From Rhodococcus sp. H36-A4 (lineage in GTDB: Bacteria; Actinomycetota; Actinomycetes; Mycobacteriales; Mycobacteriaceae), in NCBI RefSeq assembly GCF_027158005.1, contig NZ_JAPVLQ010000008.1, positions 1 through 64,000 of the forward strand: a DNA stretch of 64,000 nt. Reading direction: 5' to 3'. Both the position numbers and the translations under genes were made by a program. The notes below the pieces were generated by a model that was not told the DNA's origin, made no database searches, and saw only the letters and a list, made by a program, of their open reading frames with translations. Shown here piece after piece: positions 1 to 8,644 of the stretch; within the stretch, counting starts at the first letter, position 1, and each line of letters begins with the position of its first letter.

Positions 1-7
1 TCATGGA

Positions 8-124
8 GTTACGGCGGCCATAGCGGAGGGGAAACGCCCGGTCCCATTCCGAACCCGGAAGCTAAGCCCTCCAGCGCCGATGGTACTGCACTCGACAGGG
101 TGTGGGAGAGTAGGACACCGCCGA
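8..124 (+). rRNA. rrf: 5S ribosomal RNA
   Basis: The stretch reads as an actinobacterial 5S rRNA. It starts GTTACGGCGG, carries the conserved CCGAACCCGGAAGCTAAG segment in the middle and closes with a complementary CACCGCCG near 117-124. The length of about 117 nt is normal. The 16S and 23S genes would lie upstream, outside the window, so this is the tail of an rRNA operon. The exact ends are estimated from the pairing of the terminal stem. Confidence 0.95.
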
Positions 125-141
125 ACATATTTTGCAGTGAA

Positions 142-169
142 GCCCCCAACCGTCAGGTTGGGGGCTTTT
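142..169 (+). terminator. Rho-independent terminator of the rRNA operon
   Basis: A perfect 9-bp stem (GCCCCCAAC with GTTGGGGGC) and a 6-nt loop is followed directly by TTTT. It lies 17 nt after the 5S rRNA, in the right place to end the rRNA transcript. Confidence 0.93.
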
Positions 170-276
170 CTGTGTTCATCCCCCCTTTTTTTTCTTTTGC
201 TGCCGCCCGCTGCAGCGAAAGCGTCGGTGCATTCACACGGGTGCTTGATCGTCGCTTCGATGGCATCGTCGCCACT

Positions 277-327
277 GTCGCTTCGATGGCGCTTCCACGC
301 TATTTGATCGTATGAATGGACCATTCA
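277..327. repeat. Imperfect ~50 bp repeat, copy 1, with palindrome
   Basis: This copy shares an identical 21-bp core (305-325) and a similar left flank with a second copy at 1214-1264. The two copies bracket the DUF2071 gene. The right end holds a perfect 15-bp palindrome, TGAATGGACCATTCA (313-327), typical in size of a TetR-type operator. A 14-bp piece of the left flank (GTCGCTTCGATGGC) is also duplicated locally at 251-264 and 277-290. Confidence 0.7.
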
Positions 328-376
328 AACGATCAGTTGAGCGGCCTGAACTGTCTGGAAGTCGTCAGCGGGTCGA

Positions 377-1129
377 TCAACCGAAAGCACGCACCGCGTA
401 GGGCCGTCCGAACTGTGTTGTGACCTGATCCGAGTACAGCACCGATTCCGGTGATCTGCCGGCGGTGCTCGGTAGACCTGCAGTCTCGATCAGCTGATCG
501 GAGAAATGAGTCAGCTCGGCGTCGAGTAGTTTCCAGCGGCTGTGCAGGTTCGGCACATACATGAGCCGGCCGGCGACCGATGTATGTAAACCCCAACGTG
601 CCGTGAGGAATTGGGCCAGCGGGTCGTCTGACATGTCACGAGATCCGCGCGCGACGGCGAAGTCGGTCGATGCGCCGCGGTGTGGTGGAATGAGGCGCCT
701 GCTTCGGTATCTGATGGTGGATTTGTCGTCGTCGATTGTCATCGACGCCCACCGATACGGAACACGAGCCAGGTTGGTTCCCAAGACCACTGCGAGCCGG
801 CTAGCTTCCAATGATCGGAAGACCACTCCGCGCCGTCCCTCGCCATCGATGGAGTACAGCCGAACGTTGATTTCGGGGAAGGTCCCGAAGTAGGGGACTG
901 GTCGGCGGTATCCGAATCCGGCTCCGGCCATTTCGAAACCGATCAGACCAACCCAAGACGAGCCGTCGAATTTGTCCGGTGTGCAGCCTCGGGGCAGCAG
1001 CGGAGAGACGACGGCACTCGGGATCCTCCAGTGCAGGAACACCACACGTTCCCAGCGCTGGTCCATCAAGATCGGTCGCGGGAGAATTGGCGGCCGGGGC
1101 CAGAGGCGTTGTGCACTATGTCGGTCCAC
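377..1129 (-). CDS. DUF2071 (YqjF-like) protein
   Basis: This 250-residue protein has the DUF2071/YqjF pattern: an N-terminal segment around VVFLHWRIP, a conserved block reading SSWVGLIGFEM near residue 58, a run of about 20 residues with PVPYFGTFPEINVRLY, and a FRSLEASRLAVVLG strand. The molecular role of the family is not established. The annotated start is GTG at 1129. An internal ATG at 1066 (MDQRWERVVFLHW) would remove 21 residues and fits other family members well; neither has a clear Shine-Dalgarno sequence. The gene stands alone between two copies of a repeat that contains a palindrome (277-327 and 1214-1264), so an outside regulator may control it. Confidence 0.75.
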   Translation of the reverse strand: MDRHSAQRLWPRPPILPRPILMDQRWERVVFLHWRIPSAVVSPLLPRGCTPDKFDGSSWVGLIGFEMAGAGFGYRRPVPYFGTFPEINVRLYSIDGEGRRGVVFRSLEASRLAVVLGTNLARVPYRWASMTIDDDKSTIRYRSRRLIPPHRGASTDFAVARGSRDMSDDPLAQFLTARWGLHTSVAGRLMYVPNLHSRWKLLDAELTHFSDQLIETAGLPSTAGRSPESVLYSDQVTTQFGRPYAVRAFG

Positions 1130-1213
1130 ATCTCGAGCCTAGGCGTGGACGAGACGGTGGACGAACTCCGGCGGTCGATCTGTTCGTTTGTCGGTGTCAA
1201 TCGTGATGTGTTG

Positions 1214-1264
1214 CCGCTTGAATGGCGCCCACAAGTTATCTGATCGTATGAATGGACCATTGAA
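1214..1264. repeat. Imperfect ~50 bp repeat, copy 2, with palindrome
   Basis: This is the second copy of the repeat at 277-327, in the same orientation, with the 21-bp core at 1241-1261. Its palindrome (TGAATGGACCATTGA, 1249-1263) differs from copy 1 by one base. It lies about 110 bp upstream of the DUF2071 start, where an operator or promoter element could be, and just past the end of the SNF2 gene. Confidence 0.7.
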
Positions 1265-1302
1265 GCGGAGGGGAGGGAACCTACCAACGCACTCCCCTCC
1301 GC
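1265..1302 (-). terminator. Terminator hairpin after the SNF2 gene
   Basis: An 11-bp perfect stem (GCGGAGGGGAG with CTCCCCTCCGC) surrounds a 16-nt loop, starting 7 nt past the SNF2 stop codon on the minus strand. The downstream U-tract is poor, so it may be inefficient or rely on Rho. Confidence 0.6.
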
Positions 1303-1308
1303 CAGTGC

Positions 1309-4300
1309 CTACTCGATCAACCCGCGAATGTCGTCTGCTGTGAGTCCGCCGGCAAAGGCGCCGCCGTCGTCCATGACACTTGCGAAGAGTTTGGCCTTGC
1401 GCTCCTTGAGTTGCATGACCTTTTCCTCGATGGTGCCGCGTGCGACGTAGCGGTTGACGAACACGGTGCGCGCCTGACCGATGCGATGAGCACGGTCGAC
1501 TGCTTGCGCCTCGGTCGCGGGATTCCACCAGGGATCGAGTACGAAGCAGTAGTCGGCTTCGGTGAGCGTGAGGCCCACGCCGCCGGCCTTGAGGCTTATC
1601 AGGAACACAGGTGCTTCCCCGCTTCGGAAACGTTCGACGACATCACCACGGTTTCGGGTACTTCCATCGAGGTAGACAAGAGCAATGCCTTCGGATTCGA
1701 GGCGGTCTCGTACCAATGCCAGAAATCTGGTGAACTGGCTGAAGACGAGCGCTCGGTGGCCACCTTCGATGATCTCGTGTAGTTGATCGACCAGCTCGTC
1801 GATCTTGGCGCTGGGTATGTCCGAGTGCTTCTCGTCGACCAGCGAAGCATCCAAGCTGAGCTGACGCAGAGTGGTCAGTGATTGCAAGATCGTGACCCGG
1901 TTGCGTTGGAAGTCGTCGAGCAGCCCGAGTATCTTCTGACGCTCCCGGGCCAACCGCGTTTCGTAGACGCGCTGATGGCGTGGATGAAGGTCGACCTCGA
2001 CGGTCTGCTCCTGCTTCGGGGGAAGATCTTGCACCACAGTATCTTTCGACCGTCGTAGTACCAGCGGCTTGATGCGTCGCCGAAGGGTTCTCAGCTGTTC
2101 GGTATCACCGTCTTTTTCGATGGGATTACGGTAGTTGTCGGTGAACTTCTTCGGTGAGGGAAAGAGTCCGGGTGCGGTGATCGACAGCAAGGACCACAGC
2201 TCCATGACGTTGTTCTCCATCGGGGTGCCAGTGATGGCGAGCTTGTATGGAGCGGACAGCCGCCGAGCGCACTGGTAGGACTTGCTCTTGTGGTTCTTGA
2301 CGTATTGCGCCTCGTCGAGGATGAGCCCTGACCAGGACACTGCTTCGAAGTCTTCGTAGTCGAGGCGAAAGACTGTGTAGGACGTCACGACGATGTCGGC
2401 ACCGAGAGCGATGTCGCCCACCGGGCCTCGCCGTCGTGCTCGGGTTTCACCGGCCGTGACCACGTTGAGGTCGGGCGCGAACTTTTCTGCTTCTTTTGCC
2501 CAGTTGTGCACCACGCTCGTAGGGGCCACGATGAGGAACGGGGCCGGCAATGTTCCGCTCTCTCGAATCTTGGTGATCATCGCCAGCGCCTGGATTGTTT
2601 TGCCGAGCCCCATATCGTCGGCGAGGATTCCGCCGAGACCGTGGGTCCACAGGAAGAGCAGCCATGAGTAGCCTTCGAGCTGGTACGGCCGCAACTGAGC
2701 GCCTATACCCGCAGGAGCGGGCTGAGGGGGGATCGAATCGAGTTTCAACAGCGCTGTGACCTGCTCGCGCCACGCTGTTGCCTGACGAGTCACTTCACCG
2801 AGTTCGGCGAGCTCCTCCCATAGCGAGGCTTGGTATCGGCTGATTCTCAACGGTCCGTTCACGTTGTCCTGCAACGACCGCGCTTCTTCGACCAGCCGTC
2901 GAAGGGTGAGCAACGAAGAGCGCTCCAGTGAGAAGAACCGGCCGTCGGAGAGCATCAGGTGGGTCTCGCCGCGAGCAATGGCAGTAATGACCGTGGCGAG
3001 TTCGACATCGGTGCCGTCGACAGTGACTGCGATGCCGAGATCGAACCAGTCGTTGTCTCCTCGAATTGCGTTGGTGGACAACGATATGCCGACGTCGTCG
3101 CTGACATTGCGAAAATCTGGAAGCTCACCGACAGTCGTCACATACACGTTGTCGTACTCGTTCAGGAGTGGTAGCTGGTCGGTGACCAGGATGCCGGCCG
3201 CGATGCCGACGGCAGTGAACGAGATGAATTCGTTGCCAGGGGGTCGGCTCAGTACCGGAAGGACTCTGCGCAGCAACGCAACCTCCGAGTCGGGATCGCG
3301 AATTCCCTCGGCTGATCTGTAAACGTCTGCGGGATAGTCGAGTTCGGCACTGTCGAGGTAGTAGCGCCACTGGGCGGCGAACGTCAGTCGGTTGTCTCCG
3401 GTGTGGGTCACCGTGATGTGGAGTTCGGGCCCGGTGACGACGGGTGCGGTGTACGAGCCGTCCGAAGATACGACATCGCTGGCTCGCTCGAGTGCAGGAA
3501 GATACTTCGTCGTGAAGTCTGCACGATCCGAGGACGGTATCTCGATGGGGTCGATGGTCGTGGCGATCCGTCGAAGCGCGGACGGGACCGGCCTCGACAA
3601 CCGCGCGAGTCGAAACTCGCGGGTTGCGTGGTTTGTGTGCGCTTCGTCGTCCCAGTACACAATCCCTGAACCGTCATTGCCGAGGAAGCTCCGACGGTTG
3701 GGCGGAATTATAGTGCTGTCGAGGGTGATTCGGCCGACCACGGAAAGGGATCCGGAATCACCGGAAGTGATGTCGACGGTGAACTCTCCTTCTCCTGGCC
3801 AAGGGATTTCACCGAGTATGCGATGTGCGTTGATCAACGGAAGTTCGACTTCGCGTGCCTCGCCCAGCAGATCCCACAGCAGCCGACCGGAGATGTCTGC
3901 GAGGTCGATCGTCGCGGAGTCGGTCCGTTGGAACGAGTATGCCGAGCGCCCACGCGAGCGCACTTGATGAAGCGCATACAGCTCCCGCAAAATGTCGACC
4001 TGACGCTGGACGCGTCGATCCGTGGTGGACGGCAGCGACGACCACGAGACGCCGCCGCCGACCCAGGCTTTACGCTCGTTGAACATCACCGGGCGGGCCA
4101 GTAGTCGAATTGCGTCGGCTCGGTCGACCGACGGTTCCAAGCCCAATTGAAGCCCCACGCGAATGCGCCCGCTGCTCGGCCTGTCGAGCTCGGCGGGCTT
4201 GGCGGAGATGACGGATGCAAGCACCTGTGACCAATGGCCCGCTGTGTTCACAGGTCCGCGCGTCGGCGTTCGGACGCTGTCGGCTTTTGCCTGCAGAATC

Positions 4301-4581
4301 AGCGCGACGGCGTGTTTGCAGTTGAAGACGACGGGGCAATTGCAACGGCCGTATTCCACGGCCACGATGGCGCCCATCCGGGTCGACATGGTGGCCACTG
4401 TCGAATACGGGGTGGCTCGGTTGCCCCGTACTCGAGAGGACAGTGTGGAGGCCCGTCTATCCCACGTGACCTGCCCAACCCTGCCCTCCTCGAAGTATTT
4501 CGATCCGCGCGTGAACGTGTCGGTCCCGAAGCGGATTTCGAGGGCGTCGACTTCTAGCTCGTCCATGGTAGGAATGGTCAC
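1309..4581 (-). CDS. SWIM zinc-finger / SNF2-family helicase (HepA/RapA-like)
   Basis: This large 1090-residue double-stranded-DNA translocase has a SWIM zinc finger near the N terminus (C80, C82, C88, H90 in CNCPVVFNCKH), a long SNF2-associated middle region, and a C-terminal two-lobe ATPase. The ATPase shows motif I (DDMGLGKT, about residue 657), the Q-type motif II (LDEAQ, about 755), motif III (ITGTPMENN), motif V (KAGGVGLTLTEAD) and motif VI (DRAHRIGQ, about 1031), so all catalytic motifs are intact. Bacterial relatives are thought to remodel nucleoprotein or RNA polymerase complexes. The specific target here is not known. The GTG start at 4581 has no strong ribosome-binding site; ATG at 4566 is an alternative. 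No methylase or nuclease partner lies alongside, so there is no sign that it belongs to a defence island. Confidence 0.9.
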   Translation of the reverse strand: MTIPTMDELEVDALEIRFGTDTFTRGSKYFEEGRVGQVTWDRRASTLSSRVRGNRATPYSTVATMSTRMGAIVAVEYGRCNCPVVFNCKHAVALILQAKADSVRTPTRGPVNTAGHWSQVLASVISAKPAELDRPSSGRIRVGLQLGLEPSVDRADAIRLLARPVMFNERKAWVGGGVSWSSLPSTTDRRVQRQVDILRELYALHQVRSRGRSAYSFQRTDSATIDLADISGRLLWDLLGEAREVELPLINAHRILGEIPWPGEGEFTVDITSGDSGSLSVVGRITLDSTIIPPNRRSFLGNDGSGIVYWDDEAHTNHATREFRLARLSRPVPSALRRIATTIDPIEIPSSDRADFTTKYLPALERASDVVSSDGSYTAPVVTGPELHITVTHTGDNRLTFAAQWRYYLDSAELDYPADVYRSAEGIRDPDSEVALLRRVLPVLSRPPGNEFISFTAVGIAAGILVTDQLPLLNEYDNVYVTTVGELPDFRNVSDDVGISLSTNAIRGDNDWFDLGIAVTVDGTDVELATVITAIARGETHLMLSDGRFFSLERSSLLTLRRLVEEARSLQDNVNGPLRISRYQASLWEELAELGEVTRQATAWREQVTALLKLDSIPPQPAPAGIGAQLRPYQLEGYSWLLFLWTHGLGGILADDMGLGKTIQALAMITKIRESGTLPAPFLIVAPTSVVHNWAKEAEKFAPDLNVVTAGETRARRRGPVGDIALGADIVVTSYTVFRLDYEDFEAVSWSGLILDEAQYVKNHKSKSYQCARRLSAPYKLAITGTPMENNVMELWSLLSITAPGLFPSPKKFTDNYRNPIEKDGDTEQLRTLRRRIKPLVLRRSKDTVVQDLPPKQEQTVEVDLHPRHQRVYETRLARERQKILGLLDDFQRNRVTILQSLTTLRQLSLDASLVDEKHSDIPSAKIDELVDQLHEIIEGGHRALVFSQFTRFLALVRDRLESEGIALVYLDGSTRNRGDVVERFRSGEAPVFLISLKAGGVGLTLTEADYCFVLDPWWNPATEAQAVDRAHRIGQARTVFVNRYVARGTIEEKVMQLKERKAKLFASVMDDGGAFAGGLTADDIRGLIE

Positions 4582-4621
4582 GGTTACCCATGGTAGGCGT
4601 GATCTCCGACAGGTCGCAGGC

Positions 4622-5737
4622 TCAGGTCACATCGAGGCCGTCAGCAGTGGCGATCGTTTCGAGGACGTCGAAGGGGAGGGGTTCCGCGCCGGAAGAACGT
4701 ACGACAATTCGCGTGCCGGATGCTTTGGTTACTGTCACGATGTCGGTCCGTGGTGTCATGTCGTTTCCTTGCCCGGTCGACGACTTCGTCGAGCGTTCGA
4801 CGACGAGTCCGTCGGGCGGGATGCGCGGAGTAACCCCGCCCACTGCCGGCGGAAACGGTTGACCTCCGATCACTTCTACCGTCAGTTCCATCGCGCCACC
4901 GACGGCGTGCAGAGTCTCACATACTCCTCCGGTCATCCATTCTTCCGGAAGCAACGATCCGAGCCGGCGGTCGAATTGCAAGCCGCTCAGAGGAATTGCG
5001 TCGAGCACGTCGTTGAGTCGCCGAGTGGTCTTCTCGTCGATCGGTGGTGCGGTCGAGGAGACGGAGTCGATCGTGCAGATGCCAAGCGCACCTGCGGTCG
5101 CAGCAGGAACCGGCGTCGACACTCGCAAGCCGGGCGCGGTGACCAGGTCGAGGAGTTGCTCGATGGTCAGCGTGTTGTCGGCCGAGGCATCGATCGAGGT
5201 TCCCTCCGGCGTGTATGCGCGCACTGCGCCCTTGCGGAGATCGACGACGGTGCCGTCGTCGAGGGTGCGTCGCTCGTCGATGTATCCCTCGAAGCACGGG
5301 CCGGGCGGCTCGTCGGACTTCTGGACCGAGACTGTCAACGGGCCGGTCTTGCCGCCGACGGCGATTGTGCCGCGGGCCGTCGTGATGCCACCGGCCGGGT
5401 TTCCTTCCTGGCTGCCGATCGGCCCGAAGTACAGCGCGCGTGCTGGAGCATCGAAGGCAACATCTGTTCCGGCTGGTAAGGACTGTGCCAGGGCGTCGGA
5501 CATCGCGGTTGCCTTGGTTTCGGTGAACCAGGGGTGGTCGGGGTTGTCGTAGGACTCTTCGCCGACGAACGCGAAGTTGATCCGTTGTGCTTCCTCGGGT
5601 TGGACGACCTCTTCGCACCCAGCAATGTCGGTTGCGGGATCTTCGAGCAGGCCCGCTACGGCGGTACCTGCGGCGACGATCGAGAGGATGACAGCGACAG
5701 TCGACCACTTCGAGCTGTGCGTCCCTGCGGTCTTCAT
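4622..5737 (-). CDS. Secreted or membrane-anchored protein of unknown function
   Basis: The protein has 371 residues, with one hydrophobic N-terminal segment (KWSTVAVILSIVAAGTAVAG, roughly residues 10-29) and an acidic extracytoplasmic body. It carries a few scattered cysteines that could form disulfides. I recognise no domain. The start at 5737 is preferred because GAAGGG lies just upstream; ATG at 5749 would add four residues. It follows the SIMPL gene by 27 nt on the same strand, so the two are probably co-transcribed and may act together at the cell surface. That link is inference from position only. Confidence 0.7.
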   Translation of the reverse strand: MKTAGTHSSKWSTVAVILSIVAAGTAVAGLLEDPATDIAGCEEVVQPEEAQRINFAFVGEESYDNPDHPWFTETKATAMSDALAQSLPAGTDVAFDAPARALYFGPIGSQEGNPAGGITTARGTIAVGGKTGPLTVSVQKSDEPPGPCFEGYIDERRTLDDGTVVDLRKGAVRAYTPEGTSIDASADNTLTIEQLLDLVTAPGLRVSTPVPAATAGALGICTIDSVSSTAPPIDEKTTRRLNDVLDAIPLSGLQFDRRLGSLLPEEWMTGGVCETLHAVGGAMELTVEVIGGQPFPPAVGGVTPRIPPDGLVVERSTKSSTGQGNDMTPRTDIVTVTKASGTRIVVRSSGAEPLPFDVLETIATADGLDVT

Positions 5738-5764
5738 ACGACCCTTCATGCGAACACGGTCCGA

Positions 5765-6430
5765 TCAGTTGGCGGCGAACCGCGCGTGCACTTCGGCCCG
5801 TAGGGCGATGTCCTGGGGCTTGAATTCGAACCCCTCGGCTTCTCGGCCGGCGTAGGCGCGTGCGGCCATCCCGTAGTCCTGATGTCCTGCGGTAACGCCG
5901 AGCAACCCGGGGTCGGCGATGGCCAGTGCCTTCACCGACACGAGTCCGACGCTCTGGGCGTACACCTCGGCCTTGTCGAGAGCATCTTGGACTGCCAGCT
6001 TGCGAACGTGCCGTGTGTTTTTCTGCACGCTCTCCTCGGTCAGCGTCCAGTCGAAGCTGCCGATGTCGACGCCGTCGAGCGCGGACACCGCATAGACGAA
6101 CGCGTCGATGACATCGAGCTGGCTGAACTCGACGTCGATGGAGGCTACGGCCTGATAAACGTAGGGGAGTTGCTCGCCATCGTGATTGAACGGCCGATTT
6201 CGGCTGTGCCGCACCTGGTCGAGAGACCACCTGTCGATCGGGCCGGACTTCTGGTTGTAGAGCGGATCGATGAGTTCGGTCAGCTCTCGGACCAACCGGT
6301 GGGCGGGCTCGGTAGCAGCCTCCGCGGAGCGGCCGTCGGACCTCACCGTCAGCGATATCGTGCAACGTTCCGGTGCAAACGTGGCCTGGCCCTGTCCGAG
6401 GACGGTGATTTCGACGGGGTTCGAGTCCAT
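5765..6430 (-). CDS. SIMPL (DUF541) domain protein
   Basis: This 221-residue protein begins with a typical SIMPL strand (VEITVLGQGQATFAPERCTISLTV) and ends with the family's KLAVQDALDKAEVYAQSVG helix followed by a short C-terminal strand. SIMPL proteins are usually periplasmic or surface proteins of unclear role, but no signal peptide is evident here. An upstream in-frame start at 6547 would add 39 residues that do not resemble the family and would overlap the divergent polymerase gene. ATG at 6430 is therefore chosen. The spacing to the next gene suggests an operon. Confidence 0.82.
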   Translation of the reverse strand: MDSNPVEITVLGQGQATFAPERCTISLTVRSDGRSAEAATEPAHRLVRELTELIDPLYNQKSGPIDRWSLDQVRHSRNRPFNHDGEQLPYVYQAVASIDVEFSQLDVIDAFVYAVSALDGVDIGSFDWTLTEESVQKNTRHVRKLAVQDALDKAEVYAQSVGLVSVKALAIADPGLLGVTAGHQDYGMAARAYAGREAEGFEFKPQDIALRAEVHARFAAN

Positions 6431-6511
6431 GGTTGCGAGTGTTCCACAGCGCTGGAGGTTCATCGTCGCAAAGGAACGCGCGTGCGCCGGTAGACGGGTC
6501 ACAATGAACTT

Positions 6512-7597
6512 ATGACGATCTCGGCGAGCCGACGATGGGTCATGCATGTCGATATGGATCAGTTCATCGCCGCGGTGGAGGTGCTTCGTAATCCGGCACT
6601 GGCGGGCAAACAGGTGGTCGTCGGCGGCCGCGGCGATCCGACGGAACGCGGGGTGGTCTCCACCGCGTCGTACGAGGCCCGGGCTTTCGGTGTCGGATCC
6701 GGGATGCCGCTACGAGTCGCCTTGCGAAAACTACCTGACGCGATATTCCTGCCCGTCGACGCCGAGGCATACACCGCTGCGTCGAAGAGTGTCATGGACA
6801 CGCTTCGATCGCTGGGTGTCGTCGTCGAGGTAATGGGTTGGGACGAAGCATTTCTCGGGGTCGACACCGCGGATCCGGTGTCGTTTGCGCGGTCGGTGCA
6901 CGACGCCGTGTTCGCGGCGACGGGGCTGCATTGTTCGGTGGGTGTCGGCGACAACAAGTTGCGGGCCAAAATTGCCACGGACTTCGGTAAACCCCAGGGC
7001 ATTTATATGCTCACAAAAGAAAATTGGTTCGAGGTGATGGGGGAGCGAACAACCGATGCACTGTGGGGGATCGGAAGGAAGACTGCGAAGAAGCTTGCGG
7101 TGCTGGGGATCACCACGGTATCGGAACTGGCGTCGACGGACGATGGGCTACTTGCCACCGCGTTCGGCTCGAAAAATGGTCCGTGGATCGGGACGAAGGG
7201 CCGCGGCGTCGACGATTCGCCGGTGTCGGCGGAGCCGTGGGTTGCGCGCTCGCACAGTCGCGAAGCGACATTCCAACAGAATCTGACCGATTGGGTGGCG
7301 GTGCGCCAGGAGATACGCCGACTCGCCCGCCGCGTTCGTGACGATCTACTCGCCGAGAAGAGGCAGGCGGTGCGCGTCACCCTGAAGATTCGGTATGCAC
7401 CGTTCGAAACCCACACCACCACAGCAGCGCTCGCCGCGCCGACGTTCGATGTTGACACGATCGTCGACGCGGCTGCTGCTCTCGTCGATCGCCTGGATCA
7501 TGCGAGAGAGGTCAGGCTGTTGGGTGTTCGGCTCGAGATGACTCCGCCGATCGATCAGACTCTGGCGAAGAGGGCAGGCGAGGAATCCTGCACCTGA
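6512..7597 (+). CDS. DinB-type translesion DNA polymerase with a non-canonical steric gate (DinB3-like)
   Basis: This 361-residue Y-family polymerase keeps the catalytic carboxylates D14 and D16 (HVDMDQFIAAVE) and D111-E112 (GWDEAFLG), plus the WGIGRKTAKKL helix-hairpin-helix after the palm and the little-finger domain after residue 240. The common DMDxFFAxVE signature reads DMDQFIAAVE here, so isoleucine 19 sits where the steric-gate Phe/Tyr normally is. The GWDEAF form also differs from the usual IDEAY. The pattern resembles the mycobacterial DinB3 group (recalled). A non-aromatic gate in another mycobacterial paralogue, DinB2, is known to permit ribonucleotide use. No LexA box is visible upstream. 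The start is the first ATG of the frame; no Shine-Dalgarno sequence is apparent. The 3' end overlaps the convergent MBL gene by 43 bp. Confidence 0.9.
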   Translation: MTISASRRWVMHVDMDQFIAAVEVLRNPALAGKQVVVGGRGDPTERGVVSTASYEARAFGVGSGMPLRVALRKLPDAIFLPVDAEAYTAASKSVMDTLRSLGVVVEVMGWDEAFLGVDTADPVSFARSVHDAVFAATGLHCSVGVGDNKLRAKIATDFGKPQGIYMLTKENWFEVMGERTTDALWGIGRKTAKKLAVLGITTVSELASTDDGLLATAFGSKNGPWIGTKGRGVDDSPVSAEPWVARSHSREATFQQNLTDWVAVRQEIRRLARRVRDDLLAEKRQAVRVTLKIRYAPFETHTTTAALAAPTFDVDTIVDAAAALVDRLDHAREVRLLGVRLEMTPPIDQTLAKRAGEESCT

Positions 7598-8550
7598 GCA
7601 ACTCGGTTCAGTGCCACCAGGTGGCGGAGGTGTGCAGCTGCTTCGGACAGTGCCATGGTCTTGCCGAACGGAGAGATGTCCGCCCACGGCTTGTACCACT
7701 TCATTCGTTCGGCAACCTGCCACACGGTGATCTCGTTGTCGCCGAATGCCTCGTACAGGTGATCGAGTCGTTCCCCGTGATGGCTGATCAGTTCACCCGC
7801 ACGGCCTGCGACGTCGTCGATCGGGATGCCGTGCGCCCCGAGGCCACGAGTGATGTCCAACGTTTGGACGCGTCGAAGTGAGTCCATGAACTCAGCGAGC
7901 GCGTCGCGTTCTTCCAAGGGATAGACAAAGTTCCCGACGTGTGGCGTCGTCTTCTGAAGAACGTGGTCGCCGGTGAACATGACGTCGGATTCGGGTAGAT
8001 AGAAGCACACATGGCCTGGGGTGTGCCCCGGGGTGTAGACGACTTCGAGTTCGCGGCCGGCGAGCTTGATGATCTCGCCGTCGGTGAGCACGCGGTCCGG
8101 GGCAGACTTCGGCCCGGTAGGGGCCGACGGTGCGTGCTTCTGCCATGCCTCGATGTCGGCAGCAGGGGCGCCGGCAGACACGAGGTTCTCGAGTTCCCGA
8201 TTCGACCACTCCGGGCCGCGAACGGCAGTCATGGCCTCGAACTGCGAGTGATCGGCCTCGTGCATTGCGATCCATGCGCCGGAAGCTTCCCGGACTCGAC
8301 CGCACAGTCCGATGTGATCGGGATGAAAGTGCGTCAGCACGACGCCTTCGACGTCGGTGATCGAATGCCCCAGCGACTCGAGGCCGGTGGTCAGGCCGTT
8401 CCAGGCGTTGTCGTCGTCCCACCCTGCGTCGACCAGGATCAACCCGCCGGGGGATTCCATTGCGTATACGAGGGTGTTACCCAGCGGATTGTCCGTGATG
8501 GGGACCGGGATCTGGAAGATACCGTCGCCGATTGCTGCTGCATCGCTCAC
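7555..8550 (-). CDS. Metallo-beta-lactamase-fold hydrolase
   Basis: This 331-residue protein has a complete MBL metal site: THFHPDHIG (H74, H76, D78, H79), the third histidine in TPGHTPGH (about H176/H180), the bridging Asp in FTGDH (about D195) and a late GAHG histidine. The C-terminal region after residue 240 resembles the helical tail of the glyoxalase-II / BLACT-like hydrolases, which act on thioesters or esters. The substrate cannot be read from the sequence. The GTG start at 8550 has GAGGTGG a few bases upstream. The last 43 bp overlap the 3' end of the converging dinB gene. Confidence 0.88.
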   Translation of the reverse strand: MSDAAAIGDGIFQIPVPITDNPLGNTLVYAMESPGGLILVDAGWDDDNAWNGLTTGLESLGHSITDVEGVVLTHFHPDHIGLCGRVREASGAWIAMHEADHSQFEAMTAVRGPEWSNRELENLVSAGAPAADIEAWQKHAPSAPTGPKSAPDRVLTDGEIIKLAGRELEVVYTPGHTPGHVCFYLPESDVMFTGDHVLQKTTPHVGNFVYPLEERDALAEFMDSLRRVQTLDITRGLGAHGIPIDDVAGRAGELISHHGERLDHLYEAFGDNEITVWQVAERMKWYKPWADISPFGKTMALSEAAAHLRHLVALNRVAQVQDSSPALFARV

Positions 8551-8644
8551 TACGCCACCTCGTTGCTTAGTTCATGTAATCAGTTGTACTTACCTCCATA
8601 CTGACCGTGCGGTTACGGGCGGTCGCATCCGGGTGCTGTTCGAA

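Noticed and set aside
1..324. Minus-strand open frame beginning MVHSYDQI, with a similar start in the frame at 1066-1287
   Set aside because: The shared start comes from the repeated palindromic DNA. The frames then diverge and run over the 5S rRNA or the DUF2071 gene, with no ribosome-binding site or family match.
4163..6365. Long open frames antisense to the SNF2, secreted and SIMPL genes
   Set aside because: They are Arg-rich shadows of GC-rich codons. The opposite-strand genes have family matches, ribosome-binding sites and operon spacing.
6431..6511. LexA/SOS box in front of dinB
   Set aside because: No TCGAAC-N4-GTTCGA-like sequence is present in the 81-bp gap, so SOS control cannot be claimed.
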